A stretch of DNA of 64,000 bases from Echinicola sp. 20G. GTDB lineage: Bacteria; Bacteroidota; Bacteroidia; Cytophagales; Cyclobacteriaceae. The stretch lies in assembly GCF_015533855.1 (NCBI RefSeq), contig NZ_AP024154.1, forward strand, positions 4,594,501 to 4,658,500, read 5' to 3'. The translations under genes and the position numbers were made by a program. This document shows positions 34,325-42,352 of the stretch, in pieces (positions within the stretch are counted from its first letter, which is position 1; each line of letters opens with the position of its first letter). The notes beneath the pieces are model-generated. The model did no database searches. It was given only the letters and a program-made list of their open reading frames with translations, and was not told the DNA's origin.

Positions 34325-35724
34325 TATTTCTTTAGAATTTCTTGTTGATGAAGTCGAATCGTTTCTTTGAAATTGTCGACTATGTCTTGACACTTAATGT
34401 CATTAGCCAAATTTTCCTGTTCTTTGATGTCCTTTTTATTGTCATATAGTTCAATGAAATCCACTTGGCTCAACGAACTGTCTGAATAAGTTTGGATATA
34501 CCTGAACCTTCCGTCAAATACGGTCAAATTAGGAGCTGCACCTCCATAAATCCCCAAACCCTCATAGACAAATTCATTTCTCCAAGGCACTTTTTCCTGG
34601 CTTAGAAGCGGCTTGATACTATTACCATGCATCTCTTCAGGGATTCTTCCTCCCGCTAAGTCCAATATGGTAGGAGCCACATCTATGTTTAGTACCAACT
34701 CCTCCCTTTTAAAAGCAGTAATATCTGGACCATGGATAAAAAAAGGAATACTTGTAGAAGGCCGATAAGGCAGGACTTTACTGGTAAATCCATGTTCTCC
34801 CAACATCCATCCATTGTCACTCATGAAGATAATATAGGTATTGTGCATCAAACCTAATTTCTCCGTTTTTTCGATCAACCTTCCCAAGGCTGCATCCATT
34901 TCAGTGATCACTGCATAATACTGCTTGGTGTGTTTTTGAATAGCCTCAGCATCAGGATAACCATAATCTTTTGCTTTGGTGTAATTCCTGACCTGCTTCA
35001 AATAAGGAGGCTTTGATGATAAGTCCTCCTTCCTTGTGGCAGTCACTGGCAGATCTTTGTTATCATACAGGCTTAACGTTGATAACTGTGCATTCCAAAC
35101 GAGGTTTCCATCCATATGGGGCAGCTGGGTACAATGAAATAGAAAAAAAGGCTGGTCATTTTCCACGGTTTTTTCGAGGAACCTCATGGACCAATCTACA
35201 CAATACTCATCGCAATGTTGAGCGGGTCTGGAAATATGACCTTCTTCATAAATCGCTCTTCTGTAGTATGCTCCATTTCCTTTAAAGTATACGGATTGAT
35301 CAAAACCCAATTCATTTGGACTTTGAGGAAGGTGCCATTTCCCTGAAAATGCAGTAAGGTATCCTGCTTCTTGTAAATATTGCGCCAAACTCTTTTCGTG
35401 TTCACCAAGCCTGCTATCTAACTTTAACACCCCATTTGCACTTCCATAACGTCCTGTGAGAATAGCGGCCCTGCTCGGACTGCAGAGGGAAAACACTACA
35501 TTTGCTTGGGTAAACACCAAAGACGCTTTTGCTAATTTGTCCAAGCTTGGAGTAATGATAAAATCATTTCCATTTGCTCCCAAAGCATCCATTCTCTGGT
35601 CATCCGTAAGGATCACAATGAAGTTCGGCGAGCTTACCTGGCCCATTGTTACATCAATAGGCCAGCAAGTCAATACCAACATTGGAAAAAGGTACAATAT
35701 TTTTGAAAGGGTCTTATTAATCAT
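34324..35724 (-). CDS. S1-family sulfatase (secreted)
   Basis: A 466-residue formylglycine sulfatase with a signal peptide of about 28 residues. Landmarks are Asp41-Asp42 (VILTDDQRMDALG), CSPSR at 81-85, FSGKWHLP, FLFHCTQLPHMDG and FMSDNGWMLGEHGF. The GEHG signature after DNG is usual in S1 enzymes acting on uronic-acid, fucose or galactose sulfates, but does not fix the substrate. It lies 70 bp after SusD with a hairpin between, and is coupled to the large lipoprotein gene by a one-base overlap. Confidence 0.93.
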   Translation of the reverse strand: MINKTLSKILYLFPMLVLTCWPIDVTMGQVSSPNFIVILTDDQRMDALGANGNDFIITPSLDKLAKASLVFTQANVVFSLCSPSRAAILTGRYGSANGVLKLDSRLGEHEKSLAQYLQEAGYLTAFSGKWHLPQSPNELGFDQSVYFKGNGAYYRRAIYEEGHISRPAQHCDEYCVDWSMRFLEKTVENDQPFFLFHCTQLPHMDGNLVWNAQLSTLSLYDNKDLPVTATRKEDLSSKPPYLKQVRNYTKAKDYGYPDAEAIQKHTKQYYAVITEMDAALGRLIEKTEKLGLMHNTYIIFMSDNGWMLGEHGFTSKVLPYRPSTSIPFFIHGPDITAFKREELVLNIDVAPTILDLAGGRIPEEMHGNSIKPLLSQEKVPWRNEFVYEGLGIYGGAAPNLTVFDGRFRYIQTYSDSSLSQVDFIELYDNKKDIKEQENLANDIKCQDIVDNFKETIRLHQQEILKK

Positions 35725-35762
35725 TTTAAGATCCGTTTATAATCGAAATTCAGTTGGTAAAA

Positions 35763-35782
35763 GCTGCGGGAAATCCCGCAGC
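35763..35782 (-). terminator. hairpin between susD and downstream enzymes
   Basis: GCTGCGGG (35763-35770) pairs with CCCGCAGC (35775-35782), a GC-rich 8-bp stem with a 4-nt loop. On the minus strand it is followed by TTTTACC, a short U-run, and on the plus strand by GCTTTTTT. On the transcribed minus strand it is likely a partial terminator or an RNA-stabilising 3' structure, giving more SusCD than enzyme mRNA. Confidence 0.7.
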
Positions 35783-35794
35783 GCTTTTTTAAAT

Positions 35795-37498
35795 TTAGTA
35801 ATTCGGGTTTTGAGTTAAATTTTCATTGGTAATGACCTCTTCAGCAGGAATGGGCCATAAATATTGCTTGTTGGCATCAAAAGTTCTATCAGCCAAAAGT
35901 TTTATCAAACCTTTATTAAAAACAGGTGCCAACATTGGAATCCCGTCTTCATCGATTTCAGGAGTTTCAGGAAAAAACCATAAGCCAGGCTGCACCACTT
36001 TTTCCCTAAGTTCATTGGGATCTAGCATTCCATAGATATCATTGTTCAGTACCTTTTCTGCTATGCCCCATCGAATGATATCCATGTACCGGAGACCTTC
36101 CCAGGCAAACTCCATTCTTCTTTCAGTCCGAACTATCTTTCTAAGATATGACTGATCTGATCCCGATAGAGATGGATACTCCAATATATTGGCCATATCT
36201 ACTCCATAAGCCCTTGCCCTCACTTGATTCATTGCATCCAATACTGTTTGATCGATTTGATTGAGTTCAATGCTTGCTTCTGCATATGTAAGCAATACTT
36301 CTGCATACCTCATCAAAATAATGTCTGGATCGGTATTCAGGTCGTCAGACCAATCTTGGGTTACTCCCTTTCTCCACACCAATCCATTATATGAGGCAAA
36401 CTGGGTATTGGTTCTGCTATCATTGTTTTTTATGTAACGGGCATTCTTAAAATCATAAACTTCTATTGAATCAGGATGAGGCTGGTACATGTAACCTAAA
36501 TGCTCTGTTTGAAAAGGCACAATGGTTTCCTTTAGCCTTGGATCTCTATTTTCAAATGGATTTCTTGGGTCAAAGAGTGGAGATTCATCGACCGGAAGCC
36601 CATCTGAACATAAATAAGAGAAGAGCAAATCCCAACTAGGATTATAAGCTGACCACCCTCCAGAATTACGTGTAATTGTAGCTTGTACCGGATAACTAGA
36701 TCCTAACTGAGAACCTAGCTCCACACTTCTGGGAAGTGAAAAAATAGTTTCATTGGAGTTTTTTATCTCTGGTCTAAAATATTCTCCATAATCATCATGC
36801 AATTGGTAAATACCCAAATCCATACAGGCTTTAGCTGCATCTCTAGCAATGTTCCAATCTTCCATATAAAGTGCTATTCTAGACTTAAAAGCCATGGCTG
36901 CGCCTCTGGTGGCTCTTCTTAACTCCCCAGCACCATATGATTCAGGAAGGTGCTCGATCGCAAAATCAAAGTCCTGATAGACCTGTTCCAATACAGTGGC
37001 CTGTTCTGTTCGAACGGTAGTAAATGATTCCTCTAATCCGGGAACTTCCGTATAGAGGATTACATCCCCATAATGGCTCAATAAAATGGAGTACATCACT
37101 GCCCTCACAAATCTAGCTTCTGCTGTGTATTGGTTCAGTTTCACCTCTGGAATAACTTCAGCAGCATTACCCATGTTGCTCAAGATGGTATTGGCCCTGG
37201 TAATTCCTTTATATGAATTGGTCCACAGTGACTTGGAAGTAGACCATTCACTATTGATTGTTCCGTTGGTAATAGGAGTCAACGCTTCCCTGCTGGTCCA
37301 GTCATCCGTCCATGAGTCATCATCCTGGTGCCACAAATAAGAACGGTAGAGGTCATTAAGAGACATATTCACCTCTTCCTCATTGTTGAACCAATTTTCG
37401 CTTGACCCTTCTGAAAGGGGATTTAAATCCAAATCTGCGCAGCTAAATGAAAGCAATGCCACGCCCATTAAAGTCAATGATTTTATATTTAATTTCAT
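35795..37498 (-). CDS. susD: SusD/RagB outer-membrane glycan-binding lipoprotein
   Basis: A 567-residue SusD homologue. The lipoprotein signal ends at Cys20 (LLSFSC), followed by ADLDLNPLSEGSSENWFNNEEEV, the usual SusD start. The N-terminal tetratricopeptide-like helices contain ARFVRAVMYSILLSHYGDVILYTEVPG, and the C-terminus has LTYAEASIELN, NQVRARAYGVD, RTERRMEFAWEGLRYMDIIRWG and YLWPIPAEEV, all diagnostic. It forms the lid of the SusC pore and binds oligosaccharide at the cell surface. It lies 12 bp after susC. Confidence 0.97.
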   Translation of the reverse strand: MKLNIKSLTLMGVALLSFSCADLDLNPLSEGSSENWFNNEEEVNMSLNDLYRSYLWHQDDDSWTDDWTSREALTPITNGTINSEWSTSKSLWTNSYKGITRANTILSNMGNAAEVIPEVKLNQYTAEARFVRAVMYSILLSHYGDVILYTEVPGLEESFTTVRTEQATVLEQVYQDFDFAIEHLPESYGAGELRRATRGAAMAFKSRIALYMEDWNIARDAAKACMDLGIYQLHDDYGEYFRPEIKNSNETIFSLPRSVELGSQLGSSYPVQATITRNSGGWSAYNPSWDLLFSYLCSDGLPVDESPLFDPRNPFENRDPRLKETIVPFQTEHLGYMYQPHPDSIEVYDFKNARYIKNNDSRTNTQFASYNGLVWRKGVTQDWSDDLNTDPDIILMRYAEVLLTYAEASIELNQIDQTVLDAMNQVRARAYGVDMANILEYPSLSGSDQSYLRKIVRTERRMEFAWEGLRYMDIIRWGIAEKVLNNDIYGMLDPNELREKVVQPGLWFFPETPEIDEDGIPMLAPVFNKGLIKLLADRTFDANKQYLWPIPAEEVITNENLTQNPNY

Positions 37499-37510
37499 AA
37501 TATACAGGTT

Positions 37511-40500
37511 TTAGAAAGTCACAGATAAGCCTAACAAATACGTGGTGGTGATGTAATCTCCCAATGCAGATTCTGGATCCCATCCATCAGGAAATTTGTC
37601 AATGGAGAAAAGGTCTGATGCCGAACCATACACTCTTAGCCTATTGATCTTGATCTTTTCCGTAAAAGTTTTAGGTAAACTGTACCCTAAGGTTACATTT
37701 TTCAACCTGAAATAAGACCCGTTGAACATCCAGAAATTGGACATTGCATAATTGTTGGATAGGTTATTTCTGCTTAATCGTGGATATTTGGCTGATAAGT
37801 TTTCCGCATCAGAGTTATATAGACTCCAATAACTTTCTTCATATATGGCAGGAATATTCCCCCAATTTTCTGGCAAGGGCTCCACCATCCTTTGAAGAAC
37901 TCTTGAGTTTTGTTTACCAATGCCTTGAAAAGCGGCTGAAAAGTCTATCCCCTTATAATCCATCTTGATGATCCCCCCATACAAGTACCGCGGCAAGGAA
38001 CCACCCAAAGGTACCCGATCATATTCCGGTGAAATATTTCCGTCAGGGACACCATTGGGACCACTGATGTCCCTGTATTTCACATCTCCAGGTTTGGTGG
38101 ATGAACTGATTGTAGCCGAATTGTCCACCTCTTCTTGGGTTTGAAAAAGACCATCAGATTGATAACCATACCACTCATTGAATTCGCTTCCTTCTATCTT
38201 GATTTGATCGCCTAAAAATTCAGTCCCTGATAGGTTGCCCATAACAGATTTTGAATCGGAAAGGTTAGCAGACACAGAATAACTGAATTCTCCTTTGGTA
38301 TCCCTCCAGCCTAGCTCTAATTCCCAGCCTTTTGTATTCATATCACCTGCATTTTGCTGAGGGCTCTCAAATCCCGTATTTAAGGGGATATACAATTCCA
38401 AAAGCATGTCATTGGTGGTTTTCTGATAAACATCCACCGCAGCAGTCAAGCGGTCTTGCAAAAAACCTAGGTCCAAACCAATGTTGTAGGACTTGGTTGT
38501 TTCCCAACTGATATCTTGCAAAGCATAGTCTACCTGGGCAGCTGTGGTGGCTGATACGATACTGTTTCCTTCATAAAAAAGTGCATTGGAAAAACTCAAG
38601 GTAGATTGGTAAGGGTAATTTCCTATTCTTTCATTCCCCAAGGAGCCATAAGAAGCCCTAAGCTTCATAAAAGAGAGTGCTGCGCTGTTTTTCAGGAAAT
38701 CTTCTTGAGAAATCACCCATCCCAAAGATACCGAGGGGAAAGTCCCCCATCTGTAATCTTCATGAAAACGGGATGAACCATCTGTCCTGACATTTGCTTG
38801 AATCAAATACTTATTGTCATAGTTATACATCAACCTTCCAAAATAAGATCTGTATGCATTTTCTGTGGCACTACCACTATTGCCCCGATAATCCAATGGC
38901 CCTATGTTCAAATAAGGAAAAGAGGACAACTCATATTGTAGTCGTGAAGCGCCTAAATTTTCTGCAAAAGCATAAAAGTTTTCATATCCCACGACAGCAT
39001 TGAAATTATTGAGTCCAAAAGATTTACTGTAGTTAATCAAAAACTGAGAGGTGACTTGATAATTATCATTTCTGGACTCATTCAGGTCAGTAGAGGCATG
39101 ATTTTCTATATATCCTCCAAATACAGTGGGGTCGTCATATTGGTACCAAGCTATCTGCTTTAAGAAGTTTTTTGCCTTGTCAAAGCCAAATTGGGGAGCT
39201 ATCACCCCTGAGATCTTCAACCCTTCCATAGGTGTAATATGCAAAGCTGCCCGACCACCCAATAGGTGATAATTAGCGTCATTAAACCCTCCTTCATGCA
39301 ATTGTGCATAGACGTTGGCTCCCTGCTTTCCCTCAGCAATTCTTCCATCACTCCATAGTGCAGCGTAAATTGGGGCAGAAATCCTTGCTCTTCCTATTGG
39401 GTTAAGTGTAGGTTGATCTGCAACGGTCCTTTTATAATTAAGATCAACATTAGCGGATATGAATTGATTGATCGTCAGATCATTGTTTATTCTTGCCGTC
39501 ATACGCTCATAAGTCCGATGATCGTAAATGGCATCTATTTTATCATAACCAAATGATATGTTGGTTTTAATATTCGTCATTCCAGCGGAAATCTGAAGAT
39601 CATGAGATTGTCTTGGTGCGCTGGCATTAAAAATCAAGTCTGTCCAATCCGTAATGGGATACAAGTCAGGGTTGTCAGCATTGAGTTGATAGTAGTTCTC
39701 AACCATTTCCTGTGAATACGTTGGATACTCATTATCTCCGTTACCGCTATCATTCCACCTTAACTCATTGGCCATTTCCAAGTAACGTTGAGCACTTACA
39801 AAGCCTGGCAACTTAGTAGGCTTATCTATTCCAAATTCGTAATTATAAGTTAATTGGCTTGAGCCTTCCTTCGCTCTCTTGGTCGTAATTAGAATTACTC
39901 CTGCAGCTGCTCTTGAGCCATAAATAGAGGCAGAAGCTGCATCTTTAAGTACTGAAATGCTCTCCACATCATTAGGGTTTACATCATTGATATTTCTGAT
40001 AGGCACACCATCCATAATGATCAAGGGCTCATTGTCGCCAATGGTGGTTATCCCTCTCACCCTGATAGTACTGGTCGCTCCTGGTCCGCTGTTGTTTCTG
40101 GTGACCATCACTCCTGATACCGCACCTTGCAGTGCTTGACTGATTTGAGTCGTCTGCCGACTGGCAATATCTTTTCCCTCAACAACTCCTACGGAGCCTG
40201 TTAGGTCCTTTTTCTTTACTTCCCCATAACCGACCACAACCATTTCTTCCAGATCAGTGAGCTCTGTATCCAAAACCACATCAATTATAGTTTTATTTCC
40301 GACTTCTACTTCCTGCTTGGAATACCCAATTGAAGAAAATACAAGCACCGCATTGTCCTCAACGATAAGTTGATACTTGCCATCCATATCAGTTACCGCA
40401 CCATTGCCAGTGCCTTTTTCCAGAACTGTCGCTCCAATTATTGGATCCCCAATAGCATCCTTGACAATTCCAGTAACCTCCACCTTTCTCAAAAGGCTTT

Positions 40501-40642
40501 CATCATTATACTTAATGGACCTCTTTAGGTCACCTCCATAAGTATTCGTGTTCATTAAACATAGCAATGAAAAGATCAGGATCATCGCAAACATCATCCA
40601 TTTTGATACTTCCCAGCGAACATAGGTAAAGTTTAAATTCAT
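37511..40642 (-). CDS. susC: SusC/RagA TonB-dependent oligosaccharide transporter
   Basis: A 1043-residue outer-membrane receptor. After a signal anchor (about 14-36) comes a carboxypeptidase-D-like regulatory domain (TGIVKDAIGDPIIGATVLEKG), then the TonB box region (EEMVVVGYGEVKKKDLTGSV), the plug (LQGAVSGVMVTRNN, PLIIMDGVPIRNINDVNPND, ESISVLKDAASASIYGSRAAAGVILITTK) and the beta-barrel ending in FPDGWDPESALGDYI and LLGLSVTF with the terminal Phe. No signal-transduction (STN) extension is visible, so control by an anti-sigma factor through this protein is unlikely. First gene of the operon, divergent from the membrane regulator candidate at 41117. Confidence 0.97.
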   Translation of the reverse strand: MNLNFTYVRWEVSKWMMFAMILIFSLLCLMNTNTYGGDLKRSIKYNDESLLRKVEVTGIVKDAIGDPIIGATVLEKGTGNGAVTDMDGKYQLIVEDNAVLVFSSIGYSKQEVEVGNKTIIDVVLDTELTDLEEMVVVGYGEVKKKDLTGSVGVVEGKDIASRQTTQISQALQGAVSGVMVTRNNSGPGATSTIRVRGITTIGDNEPLIIMDGVPIRNINDVNPNDVESISVLKDAASASIYGSRAAAGVILITTKRAKEGSSQLTYNYEFGIDKPTKLPGFVSAQRYLEMANELRWNDSGNGDNEYPTYSQEMVENYYQLNADNPDLYPITDWTDLIFNASAPRQSHDLQISAGMTNIKTNISFGYDKIDAIYDHRTYERMTARINNDLTINQFISANVDLNYKRTVADQPTLNPIGRARISAPIYAALWSDGRIAEGKQGANVYAQLHEGGFNDANYHLLGGRAALHITPMEGLKISGVIAPQFGFDKAKNFLKQIAWYQYDDPTVFGGYIENHASTDLNESRNDNYQVTSQFLINYSKSFGLNNFNAVVGYENFYAFAENLGASRLQYELSSFPYLNIGPLDYRGNSGSATENAYRSYFGRLMYNYDNKYLIQANVRTDGSSRFHEDYRWGTFPSVSLGWVISQEDFLKNSAALSFMKLRASYGSLGNERIGNYPYQSTLSFSNALFYEGNSIVSATTAAQVDYALQDISWETTKSYNIGLDLGFLQDRLTAAVDVYQKTTNDMLLELYIPLNTGFESPQQNAGDMNTKGWELELGWRDTKGEFSYSVSANLSDSKSVMGNLSGTEFLGDQIKIEGSEFNEWYGYQSDGLFQTQEEVDNSATISSSTKPGDVKYRDISGPNGVPDGNISPEYDRVPLGGSLPRYLYGGIIKMDYKGIDFSAAFQGIGKQNSRVLQRMVEPLPENWGNIPAIYEESYWSLYNSDAENLSAKYPRLSRNNLSNNYAMSNFWMFNGSYFRLKNVTLGYSLPKTFTEKIKINRLRVYGSASDLFSIDKFPDGWDPESALGDYITTTYLLGLSVTF

Positions 40643-41116
40643 AATTTTTTGGGTTTAATTGTTGATTAATTAGACAGTGATTATTAATGATGCACTTTAG
40701 TAAATCGGTCAAATACACCTCAGAATAAAATTTGGAGACTAACACTAAACATAAATTATAATCACGCCTAAAAACTTTTTCCATCATCAATTTTAAATCA
40801 TAAAAAATAAACTTGTAAGCTGTAAACAATTCAAAACGAATTCAATATTATGAACAACTTAAATAACTATAAATCAAATACTTAAAAAGTAACAAAATTT
40901 AATATGAACAAGGCTTTAATTTAATTTAGATATTGAGTAACTTAATATAAACCTACAAGAGGAAGCTTCTTTAAGAAATTTGGAAATAACATATTATGCC
41001 AAATCTAAACTTCTAATATTTACTGCTTTCTATTTTTGAATTGAAAGCATTTTATATAGTTTTATTGATTCAAATTTTAAAGACAATCACTTAAGTAGCG
41101 GCCTTCAAGTACATCA
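40643..41116. other. divergent promoter region between susC and the membrane regulator
   Basis: A 474-bp AT-rich gap without a gene. On the plus strand TATTTTTG (41031-41038) matches TAnnTTTG and would start the regulator transcript about 70 nt before its ATG. On the minus strand TAGATTTG (plus 41000-41007) also matches and could start susC with a long leader of about 350 nt. Neither has a clear -33 TTTG. The two boxes are only 23 bp apart, so one bound regulator could act on both. Confidence 0.4.
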
Positions 41117-42346
41117 ATGAGCAGACGGGACAAACACCTGGAAATAATAAAAAAAGCCGTTGTCGATAAGTTTAATTGCGGTAAGCCAAAAAATTGGCAA
41201 AACAAGGATTTTGAAGAGCTTAGTTTCAAAATAAAAGTTGAAACTAAAATTCTTATCAGCAAGTCTACCCTCAAGAGAATTTTTGGAAAGAACAAAACTG
41301 GTGAATCCTATTATCCACAACCAGCTACTTTGGAAGCCTTACAAATATTTGGCGGCATAAAAGACCCTGAAGCTGTTCTCCAAAATCAAAAACAAAAGTT
41401 TCAAAAGTCGGCTATTTGGAGTTTGCTGGCCTTAGTCTCCTTGTCATTTTCCTTATTGCTTTTGGCCAGTGGACCTGAAGATGATAAACAAACACTTTTC
41501 ACCGAGCTCAAATTAGAACGAATAGAAGGCAGTAGCCCCTCAACAGTATTTTTCAGTTATGATATCCCAGTGACTGAGGACTCTTTGTTTTTGCATCTCG
41601 GAAACGGAATTGATCCTTTTTACCTCACTCCTCATCGAAAAAAAACATCTCTTTATTTAAGATTCCCAGGGGTATTTCATCCTTACATTGCAAAAAGAGA
41701 CAAAGAGATACTCTCCGCTTCAGAACGCGTTTTTGTACCCTCCAAAGGTTGGCAAGCTTTAGGCTATTATTATCTACAGCCCTATTCGATGCGTTACTAC
41801 CCCATACCTATGAGCTATAATTCTCCAAACTATGCCTTCCATATCGATGGTAAAGATCTTAATAGGTTGGGTATGGACACTAGTAAAATTGTTGTTTTGA
41901 GATTGGATAATTTCCAAAAAACAAGTAGTGATGGAGACACTTTCATCTTAAAGACCAAAATAAAAAGCAGTGAGTTTTGGCCTGCCATTCGATGTAATTC
42001 AATCTATATAAGTGTGGTAGGTGAATATTCTAAAATCCTATTTAAAACCACCAATGAAGGGTGTAGTGCACACAGTGAATACCGCATCAGCGAAAAGGCA
42101 GGATATGGAACGGATGAGCTTATCAAGTTCTGCTTGGATACCAGGGAATGGCATGAGGTGGTCATTAAAAACACCAATAAACATGTGGAAGTCTACCTTA
42201 ATGATGAGTTGGCTTTCGAGGATGACTATCTAGAGAGTCTAGGGAATATTCATGGAGTAAGTCTAGTATACCATGGCAGTGGTTATGCAGAATACTTAAC
42301 GTTGGAAGATCAACAAGACAACACTATTTTTTCCATCCAAAAATAG
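41117..42346 (+). CDS. candidate membrane-spanning one-component regulator
   Basis: A 409-residue protein in three parts. Residues 1-90 are soluble and basic, with ILISKSTLKRIFGKNKTGES and YYPQPATLEALQIFGG (about 46-80). This pattern recurs at the N-termini of Bacteroidota proteins and looks like a helix-turn-helix DNA-binding domain. Residues about 99-118 form a single membrane helix. The remainder is extracytoplasmic: about 130-215 is a beta-rich segment, and about 225-409 resembles a concanavalin/laminin-G-like domain (DTREWHEVVIKNTNKHVEVYLN, GVSLVYHGSGYAEYLTLED). A cytoplasmic DNA-binding head joined to an outer sugar-binding-like domain fits a ToxR/CadC-style sensor. It is divergent from susC and convergent with tamL (6 bp). 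Regulatory function is inferred, not shown. Confidence 0.65.
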   Translation: MSRRDKHLEIIKKAVVDKFNCGKPKNWQNKDFEELSFKIKVETKILISKSTLKRIFGKNKTGESYYPQPATLEALQIFGGIKDPEAVLQNQKQKFQKSAIWSLLALVSLSFSLLLLASGPEDDKQTLFTELKLERIEGSSPSTVFFSYDIPVTEDSLFLHLGNGIDPFYLTPHRKKTSLYLRFPGVFHPYIAKRDKEILSASERVFVPSKGWQALGYYYLQPYSMRYYPIPMSYNSPNYAFHIDGKDLNRLGMDTSKIVVLRLDNFQKTSSDGDTFILKTKIKSSEFWPAIRCNSIYISVVGEYSKILFKTTNEGCSAHSEYRISEKAGYGTDELIKFCLDTREWHEVVIKNTNKHVEVYLNDELAFEDDYLESLGNIHGVSLVYHGSGYAEYLTLEDQQDNTIFSIQK

Positions 42347-42352
42347 TCCAGA

